Source of the DNA: Halichoerus grypus
Taxonomy: Eukaryota > Chordata > Mammalia > Carnivora > Phocidae
Direction of reading: 5' to 3'
Length of the DNA: 64,000 nt
Assembly (NCBI RefSeq): GCF_964656455.1
Contig: NC_135716.1
Location: forward strand, 112,066,389-112,130,388
This document shows, piece by piece, positions 45,241-57,104 of the stretch. A model generated the notes under the pieces. That model was not told where the DNA came from. It worked only from the letters and a program-made list of their open reading frames with translations, and did not search any database. Numbering within the stretch: the first letter of the stretch is position 1; every line of letters begins with the position of its first letter. The position numbers and the translations under genes were made by a program.

Positions 45241-46213
45241 GATCCTGCCAGGTTTTACGGACTGTGGCAAATAAAATTTGAATTAAGGGCATGGGTGGGC
45301 AGGGAGGGGGAGAGTGACAAAAACAGATTTTGAGTTTTTAAAGAAACAAAATGGATGTAAAATGGAGAATATGGAGAATGGGTTTATTTGGGAAGTAGAC
45401 TCCTGAAGATTTGCTGTCAGATTGGATGTAAAGATGATGGTGTTTCTGGCTTGAGCATTTGGAGGAAGGCATCATTTACTGGGAAGGGAATTGTAGGAGG
45501 GGAGCAAGTTTAGGGAGGGGGAAGATCATGAGTTCAGTTTTGAACATAAAAATTCAGGGTGCCTATAAAATATCTGGAGAGAGATTTTGAATAGGGAGTT
45601 TATTATACAGCTCAAAATTCAGTCTAAGCTGAAGATGGGAGCGGAGGGCAGGAAGGAAGTTAGAAGAGTGAAATTTGTTTGAAATAATTCTTATGGAGAA
45701 CAGGAGAAAAATCTGGGGAAATGTCTTAGTAAGACATATTTGAAAAGTTAAGTTGTGGACATTGGTGAATGTTCATGGAGAAGTAAGATAGTTGCTTTTC
45801 CCCAACACTTGAGATTTGCCAGGGGATGTGTGACAAAGAGACAATAGAGAAAAGTAGCTTCTAAAATATTGGGGGAAAAGTGGCTGAGACTAGGATATCA
45901 CAGGGCTGTTCTGTGACACATAAAAATAGTTGTGATTATGGGTTTTTTTTTTTTTTAGAAAAGCATCAAAGAGTTCCATTTCAGTTTAAATCAATATATC
46001 ACACAAACATAAATGAAAGACCTTTTAAAGTTTCCACCCTTCATTCTAGCATCAGATTCAACAGGAGGAAGCCTAACTTTCTGGTCTCCTATGGGATTCA
46101 CAAGGGTCCCCAGAACTTAGTTAAATTTATGAATGGTTTTGTATAGGAATTTGGAGGCAACTTAATACATATAGACATAGAGGGTAATTTATTGCTAAAA
46201 ATAAAAATATTTA
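45241..46213 (+). other. Intergenic, possible L2-related purine-rich sequence
   Basis: Position 45400-45850 is G/A-rich ('GATCATGAGTTCAGTTTTGAACATAAAAATTCAGGGTGCC'), in the style of the L2 body. No gene seen. Confidence 0.4.
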
Positions 46214-46400
46214 TGGGGTGCCTGGGTGGTTCAGTCCGTTGAGCGTCTGACTCGATTTCAGCTCAGATTGTGATCTTAGGGTCATGAGATTGAGCCCCGC
46301 ATTGGCCTCAGTGCTCAGTAGGGAGTCTGCTTCTCTCCTCCCTCTTCTTCTCCCTCCCATTGATACATGGGTGCGCTGTCTCAAATAAATAAAAAAATTT
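46214..46400 (+). mobile_element. Carnivore SINE
   Basis: Starts ATGGGGTGCCTGGGTGGTTCAG and ends CTCAAATAAATAAAAAAATTTT. Older subtype ('GACTCGATTTCAGCTCAG'). No clear duplication. Confidence 0.88.
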
Positions 46401-47681
46401 TATTTATTGTAAATTTTTAAAAATTTATCACTAGTTATAAGCTTGTAATTTCCTTTATCAAATGTATTTATTTAATAAATAGTATTAAATATAATTAAAT
46501 ATATATTCCTCATATGTAACTTAAATGTGTAGAAGATTCAAATTTGGATGTGAATGAATATAGCAAACAGTGAATTATCTTAATATAATAATTTCAAATA
46601 AAGGTTACAGATAATTTTGGGGAGGTGGGCTGTAAACATGGGCCCCATCTGTGAGGAAAGAAGGCATAAATTTTATATAGTACTACCACAAAACATGAGT
46701 TTAGTTAATCAACTTAAAATATATTTGTCAGATTCAGTCCCATTAACCCTGTCAATCAAGATTTTGTAAGTAATAAAATAACACTGGCAAACACTAAAAG
46801 TTAATTTTGCATCTAGAATGCTGAAACTACATGATGTAAAGAATTTCTGTCAGCATAAGAAATATAAATCAGGTATAGTAGGAAGTCACGGAGAATGTCT
46901 CTGTGAAAGGGCTATAACCTAATCTGGAAGTCCTCAGCAGTTTCTAGCCCTCTTGAGTAACATGAATGCCTGTCTGTTTGGCCTTGATTGCATTTTCAGG
47001 CTCTTTATGAGAAGACCCATTATGAAGGAGAGTCCATTTGCCCAAGTCTAGGTTCCTAAAGGGCTGAAGAAGGGTGTTGATGAGTCACATGCTCCAAAAT
47101 AAAAATGGAGAATCAAATCCCAGTGGGGCTTCCGATTTCCATCCCAGAAGAAAATCAGGAACTTATGGATTCCAACAATCCTTCGCCTCCACCAGAATCA
47201 GTAACCCATTAACCCTATTACCTTTTCACTATCCCTTACCTACTGTACCCTCTTCCCTTCTTATCCAGTCAATCATGATAATTCCTTCTTGCAATCACCT
47301 TCGACTCCTCTACCTCCTCTTCCTTCTTATTTCATGCTTGGCAAGATGACAACTTTTATTAAATCCTTATTTAATCCCTTTGCCCTGTAGTTCATTGTGA
47401 CTAAAGGAAAAGGCACAACCGTGTTGTCAAGTTGTCCCTTAAATAAAAGAGCAACTACCACTGCCACCCCCACACTCCCTAACCATTTTCCCTGCTACAG
47501 TTTTCTCCACAGCACGTATAACCATCTAATACATTATAGAATTGTTTGTTTAACCTATCTCTCTCTCCCTAGAATGGAAGCTCAGAGAAGGGATTTTTGT
47601 CCATTTTGTTTACTGCCTTATCCTCAGTACATAGTAGAGTATCTGGCACAGAGCAGATGTTCATTTAATAGTGGTCTAATA
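46401..47681. other. Intergenic, L2-like at the right end
   Basis: Position 46401-47100 is AT-rich and unassigned. About 47200-47670 reads like L2 ('CCCTAGAATGGAAGCTCAGAGAAGGG', 'CTCAGTACATAGTAGAG'). Confidence 0.5.
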
Positions 47682-47877
47682 GGGGCTCCTGGGTGGCTCA
47701 GTCGTTAAGCATCTGCCTTCGGCTCAGGTCATGATCCCAGAGTCCTAGGATCGAGCCCCACATGGGGCTCCTTGCTCAGCAGGGAGTATGCTTCTCTGTC
47801 TGCCTCTGCCACTCTCCCTGCTTGTGTGCACTCTCTCTGTCAAATAAATAAATAAATAAATAATCTTTAAAAAAAAG
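47682..47877 (+). mobile_element. Carnivore tRNA-Lys SINE
   Basis: Starts GGGGCTCCTGGGTGGCTCAG and ends CAAATAAATAAATAAATAAATAATC. It sits at the end of the L2-like sequence. Confidence 0.92.
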
Positions 47878-48569
47878 AATCCACTGGCCAAAGTAAAAAG
47901 TTAAAGATGGCATCCTGACTTGTGCTTGAGAAGAGGCCTGCAGTTCCCTGACATGGCTCTCTATTGACGGCAGGAGACTGTCTTGTACTGGAGTAGATTA
48001 AAGAGTTCCTAAATATTTGCTGGGGTTGTCCAGCAATTGAAACAGGGTACCAGCTTTCAAATGTCATTGAAATTATAAAAACTCTGTGGATCTAATTGGT
48101 GGAAATTGGCACATGTATTTTCTATTGTACTGGAGAAGCAAAGAGACCAAAGGAAAAATCCATACATGAAACAATGACCTCATCTTTTGTCTGCTTTTAA
48201 CAATTATAATCCATGTCAGGAGACTGAAGAAGATACCTTCAGTGATCCAGTGGATTGTTCCCACATCTGAATTCTTTGATCAGAACTAAAATAAGTGGTT
48301 TAAAAGGGGGAAATTCCCCTCTGACAGAATCGGAGAAAGTGCAATAATAGTAAAATTAGAGCAATTTAAAACAAATTCAAAGGAAAACAAACCTGTTTGC
48401 TAGAAGTCTTTTGTTGCCTATTCATTGCTTATTCATTGTTTCTTAGGAGGCTTTTTGTTAATTTTAGTGAATTCTGACCCCTTGTCCTGACCTAATACAT
48501 TCTTAGGATGCATTTCTGTTGGAGAATTCCACATTGTAACTCAGCCACTTCCTAAATTGTGACACACAG
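47878..48569. other. Intergenic, no element recognised
   Basis: About 690 bp with no identified repeat or gene. Confidence 0.55.
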
Positions 48570-48578
48570 GTAATTTTT

Positions 48579-48820
48579 TTTAAACTTTTTTTTATTATGT
48601 TATGTTAATCACCATACATTACATCATTAGCTTTTGATGTAGTGTTCCATGATTCATTGTTTGCATATAACACCTAGTGCTCCATGCAGTACGTGCCCTC
48701 TTTAATACCCATCACCAGGCTAACCCATCCCCCCACCCCCCTCCCCTCTAGAACCCTCAGTTTGTTTCTCAGAGTCCATAGTCTCTCATGGTTCGTCTCC
48801 CCCTCTGATTTCCCCCTCTT
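48579..48820 (-). mobile_element. Short 3' end of a young L1, antisense
   Basis: About 240 bp of the L1-A/B type 3' UTR (ATCACCATACATTACATCAT, GATTCATTGTTTGCATATAA), 5'-truncated. A 9-bp duplication GTAATTTTT flanks it (48570-48578 and 48821-48829). Confidence 0.9.
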
Positions 48821-49064
48821 GTAATTTTTACAGTGTACACAAGGCTCCTCAGAAACAAATAAGCAGCAAAAGAATTTTATTTTGACAAACTGGAGCACAA
48901 ATCATGAAAGGGGAAGAGATTCTTATTCATTAATTTTGGTTTGTTTTCCTTTGAATTTGTTTTACTGTACTTTGAGGGATGATTATTGATGTATAAGTAA
49001 ATTTTTACATGTTTTTAGTGGTTAAAAAAAAGGATTTTTGACTATGTTTCAAATGGTAAAATTA

Positions 49065-49255
49065 GGGGACGCTTGGGTGGCTCAGTCGGTTAAGTGTCAG
49101 TTTTCAGCTCAGGTCATGATCCCAGGGTCCTGGGATCGAGCCCCGCATCAGGCTCCCTGCTCAGCGGGGAGCCTGCTTCTCCCTCTGCCTGACGCTCCCC
49201 CTGCTTGTGTTCTCTCTCCCTCTCTCTGACAAATAAATAAATAAAATCTTTTTTA
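49065..49255 (+). mobile_element. Carnivore tRNA-Lys SINE
   Basis: Starts GGGGACGCTTGGGTGGCTCAG and ends GACAAATAAATAAATAAAATC. A 14-bp duplication with one mismatch flanks it (49051-49064 and 49256-49269). Confidence 0.92.
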
Positions 49256-49395
49256 AAATTGTAAAATTATCTGATTTAAAAAATTTTACATAGCTAGATC
49301 TATAACTTCTTTGTATTTGCCTAGAAATACTGAGGTTTGCAGTACAGTCAGAATCAATAATGCTTATTTATTTATTTTTTTTTTAGGATTTTTTA

Positions 49396-49566
49396 AAAAA
49401 GATTTTATTTATTTGACAGAGAGAGAGAGATCACAAGTAGGCAGAGAGGCAGGCAGAGTGAGAGGGGGACGCAGGCTCCCTGCCGAGCAAAGAGCCTGAT
49501 GCAGGGCTCAACCCCAGGAACCCGAGACCATGACCCGCCCAATTGACTGAGCCATCCAGGCGCCCC
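49396..49566 (-). mobile_element. Carnivore SINE, antisense, variant body
   Basis: AAGATTTTATTTATTTGACAG, then GATCACAAGTAGGCAGAGAG, a tail variant especially common in mustelids. Ends GAGCCATCCAGGCGCCCC. First of three adjacent antisense SINEs. Confidence 0.9.
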
Positions 49567-49568
49567 TT

Positions 49569-49680
49569 TTTTTAGGATTTTTTATTTGTAAGTAATCTCT
49601 ACACTCAGCATGAGGCTTGGACTCACAACCCAGAGATCAAATGTTGCATGCTCCACTGACTAAGCCAGCCAGGCACCCCA
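49569..49680 (-). mobile_element. Short carnivore SINE, antisense
   Basis: Short 'GTAAGTAATCTCTACACTCAG' type ending CTAAGCCAGCCAGGCACCCC. Second of the cluster, abutting its neighbours. Confidence 0.87.
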
Positions 49681-49698
49681 AGAATACTTATATTTCTT

Positions 49699-49900
49699 TT
49701 TTTTTTTTTTTAAGATTTTTTTTTTTATTTATTTGAGAGAGAGAGAATGAGAGACAGAGAGCATGAGAGGGAGGAGGGTCAGAGGGAGAAGCAGACTCCC
49801 CGCTGAGCAGGGAGCCCGATGCGGGACTCGATCCCGGGACTCCAGGATCATGACCTGAGCCGAAGGCAGTTGCTTAACCAACTGAGCCACCCAGGCGCCC
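49699..49900 (-). mobile_element. Carnivore SINE, antisense, young
   Basis: Poly-T, AAGATTTTTTTTTTTATTTATTTG, body ending GAGCCACCCAGGCGCCC. A perfect 17-bp duplication flanks it (49682-49698 and 49901-49917). Confidence 0.95.
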
Positions 49901-49917
49901 GAATACTTATATTTCTT

Positions 49918-50115
49918 AAAAAAATTTTTTTGAGTATAGTTGACACACAATGTCATATTAGTTTCAGGTGTACAACAAAGTGATTCAACTCATCTCTATA
50001 CCCTATGCTGGGGTCACCATAAGTATAGCTATCATCTGTCATCATACAACACTATTGCAGTATCAATGCTTGTATTTCTTGATCCTAAGTTTTGCCAGAA
50101 AGTGAAGCAATTGAA
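49918..50115 (-). mobile_element. Old L1 3' end, antisense
   Basis: 'GAGTATAGTTGACACACAATG...TTAGTTTCAGGTGTACAAC' is the complement of a common old L1 3' terminus. Confidence 0.82.
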
Positions 50116-51559
50116 ATTATAAGTGATGAGAGAATGTGTTATAACCTATGATCTCTTAGGCTAATAGAATAAACAAATCATCTCTTAAAAGTGCGGTAAG
50201 GTAATATAGTTTCAGAGAGGTAATTAATGCTACTTACTTGAAAAACGTATATGCCTTTCTCCCTATTGTAATCAATGTTGTTGCTGTCTCTTTTATAAAA
50301 GTAAGTCTCCAATACAATAATTGTTGAAAAGGAACAGTTTTGTTATTTTTTCACTATAACCTATTTAACAAATACTTGGTTATAGAATCTAATTGGTATC
50401 TACCTTCTTATACTTTTGAATGGCATTCAAGGAACTTATTAATTCAATTTTTAAAAAATCTTAGAATCCCAGATGAGAAGTTTCAGCTTTAGGGCTTTGG
50501 ATTGTGTCCCTGGGCTATGCCCATGCCAAAGTGGCTGTCCTAAGAATATAGGGAGCCTCTAACCAGGCCCTACAGGGCACTCTGCACAATGAGGTCAGTA
50601 GCATGAAGGGCTCTGGGTTCTGAAGTGGTTGGAACAGGGTTTTATAACCTTTATAACCCAATATTAGGTTCTTTTTTAGGCTAAAAAATCAGTGAAAGGG
50701 AAACTGGAAAGGAGGTCGTCCAGTTGGGAAGATAAAAAAGAGAAGTGCAAGGGACCAGAGTTACAAGAGGGAAAAGCAGGTCAACAAGTTCAGGCAATAG
50801 GGAAAGAAGGGGAATGTGATCAGAGAAAGAAAACTCCCTTTGCAGCCCTGGAGGTCATGCAGTTCTGAGTGAGGACCAGGTCCGAGGTGAATGGATGAAA
50901 AGCAGTAGAAATGAAAGTCTCTGGAGTTTAGGAGATTGAGAAACGGGGGGGGGGGGGAGTATTCTGAGGAAGGGCCATCTCTGCTGCTCTCTTTCTACCT
51001 GTCTTCATTCATTTCCTTCTATCCATGGCTTCTCTATCTCCAGTTTCTTCCTTTAGTTCACTAAGTAGACAAAAATCGTTAAAGCAAGTAGCTGATGGCA
51101 TGAAGTCTAGTCTTTTCTTTAATAATGATTTTACTTAACCTGGAATCTACGTTGAAATGCTGGAAATGCTGCAAGTCAATAGATTAAAGTGTGGGAAGCA
51201 TTTCACCAGTGTTGAGATACTTCATGGACAACAGCAGTAAATAACAGGGAATCACAGCACCATAAAATTACCCCACGTTTGATTCTCTTTTACTGCTTAT
51301 TATTAAACACTGGAGAATAAGTCAGTTTGTTGCTGGTATGTCTTGAATACAAGGCTCAAGCAATAGCATTTAAGACGTATCCTGGGGGATTCTGATGTAC
51401 AAGTCCATAGATAACACCCGGGAAAATGCTGACATAGACCAATCCGGTTTTTGTGCATGTATGATCAAGTATCCCATTAGGAAAAAAATTTAAGCATCTC
51501 CCCACAATAGTTAATGTAATAAGTGATATAATGAAAGTAATGCATTTGTACATGTTTGT
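50116..51559. other. Intergenic, no gene recognised
   Basis: Contains a G-run of about 12 at 50946-50957 and an AT-rich stretch. No element assigned. Confidence 0.55.
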
Positions 51560-51599
51560 TATTTTTTAAATTAATTTTTTAGATAATTTTTTTCATTTT

Positions 51600-52272
51600 C
51601 TTAAAAAATTGCTTTCATTATAGTATAGGTGATACACAATATGACATTAGTTTCGGGTACAACATAGTGATTTGACACCTCTATGTGTTATGCTATACTC
51701 ACCGCAAGTGTAACTAACATCTGTTACTATACAACATAATCACAATAGCATTGACTGTATTGCTATGCTGTATCTTTCACCTCTGTGGCTTATTCATTCC
51801 ATAGCTGGGGGATTTACCTTCCACTCCCCTTCACCCCTTTTTGCCCATCCCCTCCATTTCCCTCCCCTCTGGCAACCATCAGTTCTCTGTATTTATGGAT
51901 CTGTTACTCCTTTTTTATTTCGTTTTTTAGATTCCATGTATAAGCAAAATCATATGTTATTGGTCTTTTTCAGTCTGACTTATTTTACTTAGCATAATAC
52001 CCTCTAGGTCCATCTGTGTTGTTGCAAATGGCTAGATCTCATTTGTGGTTTTGTGGCGGAGTAATATTCCACTCTGTGTGCGTCTGTTTATGTGTGTATC
52101 ACATCTTCTTTATTCATTTATCAGTGGACACTTGGGTTACTTCCATATCTTGGCTATTATAAGTAATGCTGCAGTAGACAGAGGGATGCATGTATCTTTT
52201 CAAATTAGCATTTTCATTTTCTTTGGATAAATACCCAGTAGTGTGATTACTGGATCATAGGGTAGTTCTATT
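51600..52272 (-). mobile_element. Old L1 3' fragment, antisense
   Basis: 'ACAATATGACATTAGTTTCGGG', 'GGCAACCATCAGTTCTC', 'TACTTAGCATAATACCCTCTAGG' and 'TAAATACCCAGTAGTGTGATTAC' are L1 3' UTR/ORF2 text on the minus strand. Interrupted at the right by a SINE. Confidence 0.88.
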
Positions 52273-52469
52273 TTTTTTTTTTAAGATTTTATTTATTTAT
52301 TTGACAGAGAGAGGCACAGCGAGAGAGGGAACACAAGCAGGGGGAGTGGGAGAGGGAGAAGCAAGCTTCCCGCAGAGCAGGGAGCCCGATGCGGGGCTCG
52401 ATCCCAGGACCCTGGGACCATGACCTGAGCCGAAGGCAGACGCTTAACGCTGAGCCACCCAGGCACCCC
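52273..52469 (-). mobile_element. Carnivore SINE, antisense
   Basis: AAGATTTTATTTATTTATTTGACAG, body ending CGCTGAGCCACCCAGGCACCCC. Abuts the old L1. Confidence 0.92.
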
Positions 52470-52599
52470 TAGACCTCACTTATTTTATATAGTTCTCTGA
52501 CACTAACATTTATAAGGCAAAGGTAGCACCAAATAGCATAGTTAATGGTCATGGGCCATATCCCTATTAAAACATAACTAAGAAGCAGAAATTTAAGCC

Positions 52600-53272
52600 A
52601 TTGTTAATAGTGAACATATAAGAAGTTTATAAGAAGCCTAGGTACCCACACTTCTGCCCAGCAAACTAAAATTTGGGGGTTTCCGTGAAACCCCCTGCTA
52701 ACCCCCTCGGTATGATAATTCCCTAGAATGACTTACAAAGCACAGAAAAAAACACTTTATTGATGCTTACCAGCTTATTATAAAGGATACAACTCAGGAT
52801 CACCCAAATTGAAAAGATGCATCGGGTAAGGTATTGGTGGGAGAGGGGAGTATGTGTGTGCAGACTTCGCATGCTCTCTCAGAGCACGCTCCCCTCCCAG
52901 CCCATCATTGTGTTTACCAACCTGGAAGCTCTTGGGCCCCATCATTTAGGGGCTTTTATCTAGGTTTCATTACATAGGCATAACTGATTAAATCATTGGC
53001 CATTGGTGATTGAATTCAGTCTCCTGGCTTCTTTCCCCTCCCTGGAGATCAGGAAGGTGGAGCTAAAAGTTCTAATCCTTTGGTTACCTGGTTGGGTTTT
53101 CTGATAGCTAGCCGCCTGTCCTGGAGCTATCTAGGAGCCCCCACCTTGAATCATCTCGTTACCACAGAGAAGATACTCATCACTCTGGAGATTCCAAGGG
53201 TTTTAGGAACCCTATGCCAGAAAGTGGAACAAAGGCCAAATATTTAATTTTTATTATATCACAATCTCATTT
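52600..53272 (+). mobile_element. LTR-like segment of an old endogenous element
   Basis: 'CACTTTATTGATGCTTACC', 'GGGCCCCATCATTTAGGGGC', 'AAATCATTGGCCATTGGTGATTGA' and a terminal 'TATTATATCACA' follow a mammalian solo-LTR-like repeat I recognise by style but cannot name. No coding region is attached. Confidence 0.5.
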
Positions 53273-53289
53273 TAAAAATACAAACTTTG

Positions 53290-53480
53290 GGGCACCTGGG
53301 TGGCTCAGACAGTTGGGCATCCAACTCTTGGTTTCGGCTCAGGTCCTGATCTCAGGGTTGTGGGATAGAGCCCCAAGTTGGGCTCCACACTCAACGAGGA
53401 GCGGCTTGAAGATTCTCTCTCCCTCTCCCTTGCCCCTCCCTTCACTCTCTCTTTCTCTCTAAAATAAATAAATCTTAAAA
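53290..53480 (+). mobile_element. Carnivore SINE
   Basis: Starts GGGGCACCTGGGTGGCTCAG and ends AAAATAAATAAATCTTAAAA. An imperfect 16-bp duplication (AAAAATACAAA...) flanks it. Confidence 0.9.
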
Positions 53481-53643
53481 AAAAAATACAAAATTTGCCA
53501 TGGTTTTGTAAATGAAAGTTTCTCCTCTTAAGTTTTAACCTTCCTGTTAGATGTGAAAGTTAACAAATGGCTTATGTAATAAAAAAAAGTTTAAACATAG
53601 TAATTTGACTGTCTACCTTCCTACTGATTCACACAGAATGATG

Positions 53644-53857
53644 GGCTGCCTGGATGGCTCAGTCGGTTAAGTGGCTGCCTTGGGCTCAGGTCATGATCCC
53701 AGGGTCGCTGGGATTGAGCCCTGCATGGGACTCCCTGCTCCCCTGCTCAGCGGAGAACCTGCTTCTCCTTCTCCCTCTGCCCCTCCCCCTCCAATTCTGC
53801 TCTGTGTCTCTCTTTCTCTCTCAAATAAATAAATAAAATCTTAAATAAATAAATAAA
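53644..53857 (+). mobile_element. Carnivore tRNA-Lys SINE
   Basis: Starts GGCTGCCTGGATGGCTCAG and ends AAATAAATAAATAAAATC with a repeated AAAT tail. A perfect 11-bp duplication flanks it (53633-53643 and 53858-53868). Confidence 0.92.
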
Positions 53858-53868
53858 ACAGAATGATG

Positions 53869-54643
53869 ATGATTAACATACCCACTTCAACTTTTATTGG
53901 AGAGTCTAAATAAAGTACCATAAATCCAATCGAATTAAATTATCTCTGCATTTGGCTCCTGGTAAAATAAATACATACACACATAAAATAAAAGCAGAAT
54001 GATGAATGAAATTCTAGAACAGGAAGAAGGATGAAAAACAATCAGAAAAGTAGTTGCTTCTGTGTGTGGGGGTGGGAAGTGAGCAGGAAGGGGCATGAGG
54101 AAACCTTCTTGGGTAATGTTAAAATTCTATATTTTGATGGAGTTCAGTGTGACACAGGCATATCACTTGTCAAAACTCCATGAGTGTTCGTTTAAGATCT
54201 GAACATTTTATTGTGTATAAATGTTACATCAAAAGAAATTAAAACTCTTAAAAAATACTTGACACTGGTCTACTACACAAGTTGAAGTATTTAGGAGGAA
54301 GTATACTGACTTCTCAAATTTACTTGGAAATGCATCAGAAAATTAGGTGATTAATGGATCAATAGAGAAATGCATAGGTATGTGATAAAACAAGTATACA
54401 GAAATGTTAATGGGAATGGTAGATAGTGATATACTGGTACTCAAATTTATTTCATCTTTGCTATTTGTTTGAAAAGTTTCATTATAAAGGATTGGAAAAA
54501 AATAGACACACAGAAAAGCAGAATGAATGTTTTATACCGCATACCTTTTTGGGGATACAACAGATACCAACAATAAATAAATTATTATATTATTTTCATG
54601 GATCAACTCTTGGGCTTCCTCTGCTCATTACACCACATTGTTT
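53869..54643. other. Intergenic, no gene recognised
   Basis: Part of 54100-54240 resembles an old L1 3' end ('AAAATTCTATATTTTGATGGAG'). Otherwise unassigned. Confidence 0.45.
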
Positions 54644-54829
54644 TAAAAGATTTATTTATTTATTTGAGAGAGAGAGAAAGAGCATGAGCAGGGGGAGGGG
54701 CAGAGAGAGAGAAGCAGACTCTGCTGAGCTCAGAGCCCAACGCAGGGATCGATCCTACAACCCTGAGACCATAACCTGAGCTGAAATAAAGAGTCAGATG
54801 CTTAACTGACTGAGCCACCCAGGCACCCC
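54644..54829 (-). mobile_element. Carnivore SINE, antisense
   Basis: AAAAGATTTATTTATTTATTTGAG, body ending CTGACTGAGCCACCCAGGCACCCC. Confidence 0.9.
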
Positions 54830-54871
54830 TGCACCCCATTTTTAAAACCCGGTAGAAAGTAGGAAGGAGGG

Positions 54872-55172
54872 GTGCCTGGTTGGCTCAGTCAGTAGAGCAT
54901 GCGACTCTTTTTTTTTTTTTTTAAGATTTATTTATTTATTTATTTATTTGAGAGAGAGAGAGCATGAGAGGAGTCAGAGGGAGAAGCAGACTCCCTGCTG
55001 AGCCCAATGCCAGACTCGGTCCTGGGACTCCAGGATCATGACCTGAGCCGAAGGCAGTCACTTAACCAACTGAGCCCCCCAGACACCCAAGCATGCGACT
55101 CTTGATCTTGGGGTTTTAAGTTCGAGCCTCACACTGGGTATAGAGATTACTTAAAAATAAACTCAAAAAAAA
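54872..55172 (+). mobile_element. Old short SINE interrupted by a younger SINE
   Basis: The outer element starts GGTGCCTGGTTGGCTCAGTC, is cut at 54909, resumes at 55104 (GATCTTGGGGTTTTAAGTTCG) and ends GAGATTACTTAAAAATAAACTC. Its own duplication is a 13-bp pair with one mismatch (54859-54871 and 55173-55185). Confidence 0.92.
54910..55089 (-). mobile_element. Young SINE inserted, inverted, into the older SINE
   Basis: Poly-T, AAGATTTATTTATTTATTT, body ending GAGCCCCCCAGACACCCA. A perfect 14-bp duplication of the outer SINE flanks it (54896-54909 and 55090-55103). Confidence 0.95.
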
Positions 55173-55269
55173 AGTAGAAAGGAGGGGAAAATGTCCATGG
55201 ATTTAAAGTTTTGCTTTTTAAAAAAAATTTTTTACAAGATAGCAAACTTAAACTATGTAAAAAAAATTT

Positions 55270-55466
55270 TTTTTAAGATTTTATTTATTTATTTGAGAGA
55301 GAGTGAGAACTAGAGAGAGAGAGAGCACACACAGAGAGGGAGAAGGGGAGAGAGAAGCAGACTCCCTGCTGAGCAGGGAGCCCAATGTGGGCTCGATCCC
55401 AGGACCCCGGGATCATGACCTGAGCTGAAGGCAGATGCTTAACTGACTGAGCCACCCAGGTGTCCC
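55270..55466 (-). mobile_element. Carnivore SINE, antisense
   Basis: TTTTAAGATTTTATTTATTTATTTGAG, an AGAGAG stretch, body ending CTGACTGAGCCACCCAGGTGTCCC. Confidence 0.9.
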
Positions 55467-56344
55467 CCAAATTTTTAAAAGATTACCAAATTCAGGAGTA
55501 GGCTTTTATTTTACACAAATTAGAAAATCTTTTCCTTGGTTTGTGCTGATTATAGGTATAGGGGAGGAAAAATAATTTTCTCTCTACCTTTCCAGGTTCT
55601 TAGCTGAGACCCCTGTAATAAAAGATTGACAGATAAAAACAAACAGAAATTTATTAGCATGCATGCCTCATGTATCTATGGAAGACACCCAGGGAAAAAT
55701 GAGTAACTCTCTGAAGTGTCTTAGAATTTAGACTTAAATATCATCTTAATAAGGAAAGGGGATGGGGAAATGTAGGCCCTTTAGGGAAGAATAACTGATT
55801 TTTAGGAAAGATAAATGAGCCTTTGGAAGAATAGATGTGAGTATGATAGCTTATGACAAAGTTTGTCAGGGTTTGGTGCTGGCTTCTGGTCTCCTTTCCT
55901 GTGATGAGTCAATCCTGCCTGGTTGATGAAACTCCTGGGGAACAGATTTATGACATTGAGTTCCTTTTAGAGGATCTGGCTTTGGGCAGATATGGGAAGT
56001 TCAGAGAAAACCTCTTCCTGAATTTGCTGTTTTTCAAGTGCATACAAGTCAAAACAACCCATATACCAAAGGAACATATTTTAGGGTGGCATATTCTGCT
56101 ATCCTTCGTAGGATAAAGGGACAAACCTGAAAGAAGAGTGTCAAATAAGTTTAAATACAGTATACTCACTTATACTAAACATATCTTAAAATTAGCACAT
56201 AAATGAAAATAATAATCACATTAACAGATTAAAAGAGGAAAACAACACAATCTTACCAATAGATGCCAAAAAAAAAAAAAAAAAAACCCAACCCCATTTG
56301 ATATAATCCAACATCCATTCATATATCAACTCTTAGTAAATAAG
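55467..56344. other. Intergenic, no gene recognised
   Basis: Contains an A-run at about 56269-56286. An open stretch at 55853-56116 has no recognised protein similarity and no other support. Confidence 0.5.
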
Positions 56345-56860
56345 GAATAGAAGGTGTTATAGGCTGAACAGTGTAACACCCCCACCCTGCAAAATTCATA
56401 TGTTGATGTCCTAACCCTCAGTACCTCAAAATGTGACTGTATTTAGATACAGAACCTTTAAAGAGGTGATTAAGTTAAAATGAGTCTGGAGAGAACCTAA
56501 ATTGGGTTTGGCACTTTGGGAAGGAGTTTGGCATTATTTTCTGAGATTGACAATTGCCATAATCCACAACCCAGCAGTTGCCCTCCTAGGCATACCCCGG
56601 AAGAAACTGCAGCACGTCCGCGCCAAGAGACATGCAGGGAGTGTTCATAACAGCACCGTTCGCAATAGCAGACGCCTGGGGAGGACTCAGCTGCTGACAG
56701 GGGTGTGAATGAATAGACTGGCATGTACGTAATAAAATATAATATAACAGGTAAAAGTGAGTGAAAAAATATGCCCCAAAATATGCCCCTTACAATATGA
56801 TACTCTTTGAGAAAAATCATAAACGACTCAAAAGCACTTTTAGGGACTATCTCTCATCTA
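56345..56860 (+). mobile_element. Ancient repeats: LTR-like piece and old L1 piece
   Basis: Position 56350-56480 ('TTATAGGCTGAACAGTGTAACACC...CATATGTTGATGTCCTAACCC') resembles the start of an old LTR/MaLR-type repeat. Position 56500-56850 ('CAACCCAGCAGTTGCCCTCCTAGG', 'AACAGCACCGTTCGCAATAGC') resembles an old L1 ORF2 end. Names are not certain. Confidence 0.55.
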
Positions 56861-56910
56861 TCTGTAAAAACAACAAACAAAGAAACAGAAAACATATAAA
56901 AAGAAAAGTA

Positions 56911-57099
56911 GGGGCGCCTGGGTGGCTCAGTCGTTAAGCATCTGCCTTTGGCTCAGGTCGTGATCCCAGGATCCTGGGATCGAGCCCCGCATGGGGCTCC
57001 CTGCTCCGTGGGAAGCCTGCTTCTCCCTCTCCCACTCCCCCTGCTTGTGTTCCCTCTCTCGTCTCGCTGTGTCTCTCTCTGTCAAATAAATAAATAAAA
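56911..57099 (+). mobile_element. Carnivore tRNA-Lys SINE, young
   Basis: Starts GGGGCGCCTGGGTGGCTCAG and ends CTGTCAAATAAATAAATAAAATC; carries CTCCCACTCCCCCTGCTTGTG. No clear duplication. Confidence 0.93.
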
Positions 57100-57104
57100 T
57101 CAAA

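Noticed and set aside
55853..56116. 87-codon plus-strand frame
   Set aside because: No similarity recognised, no promoter or splice context, and it overlaps an equally long minus-strand frame.
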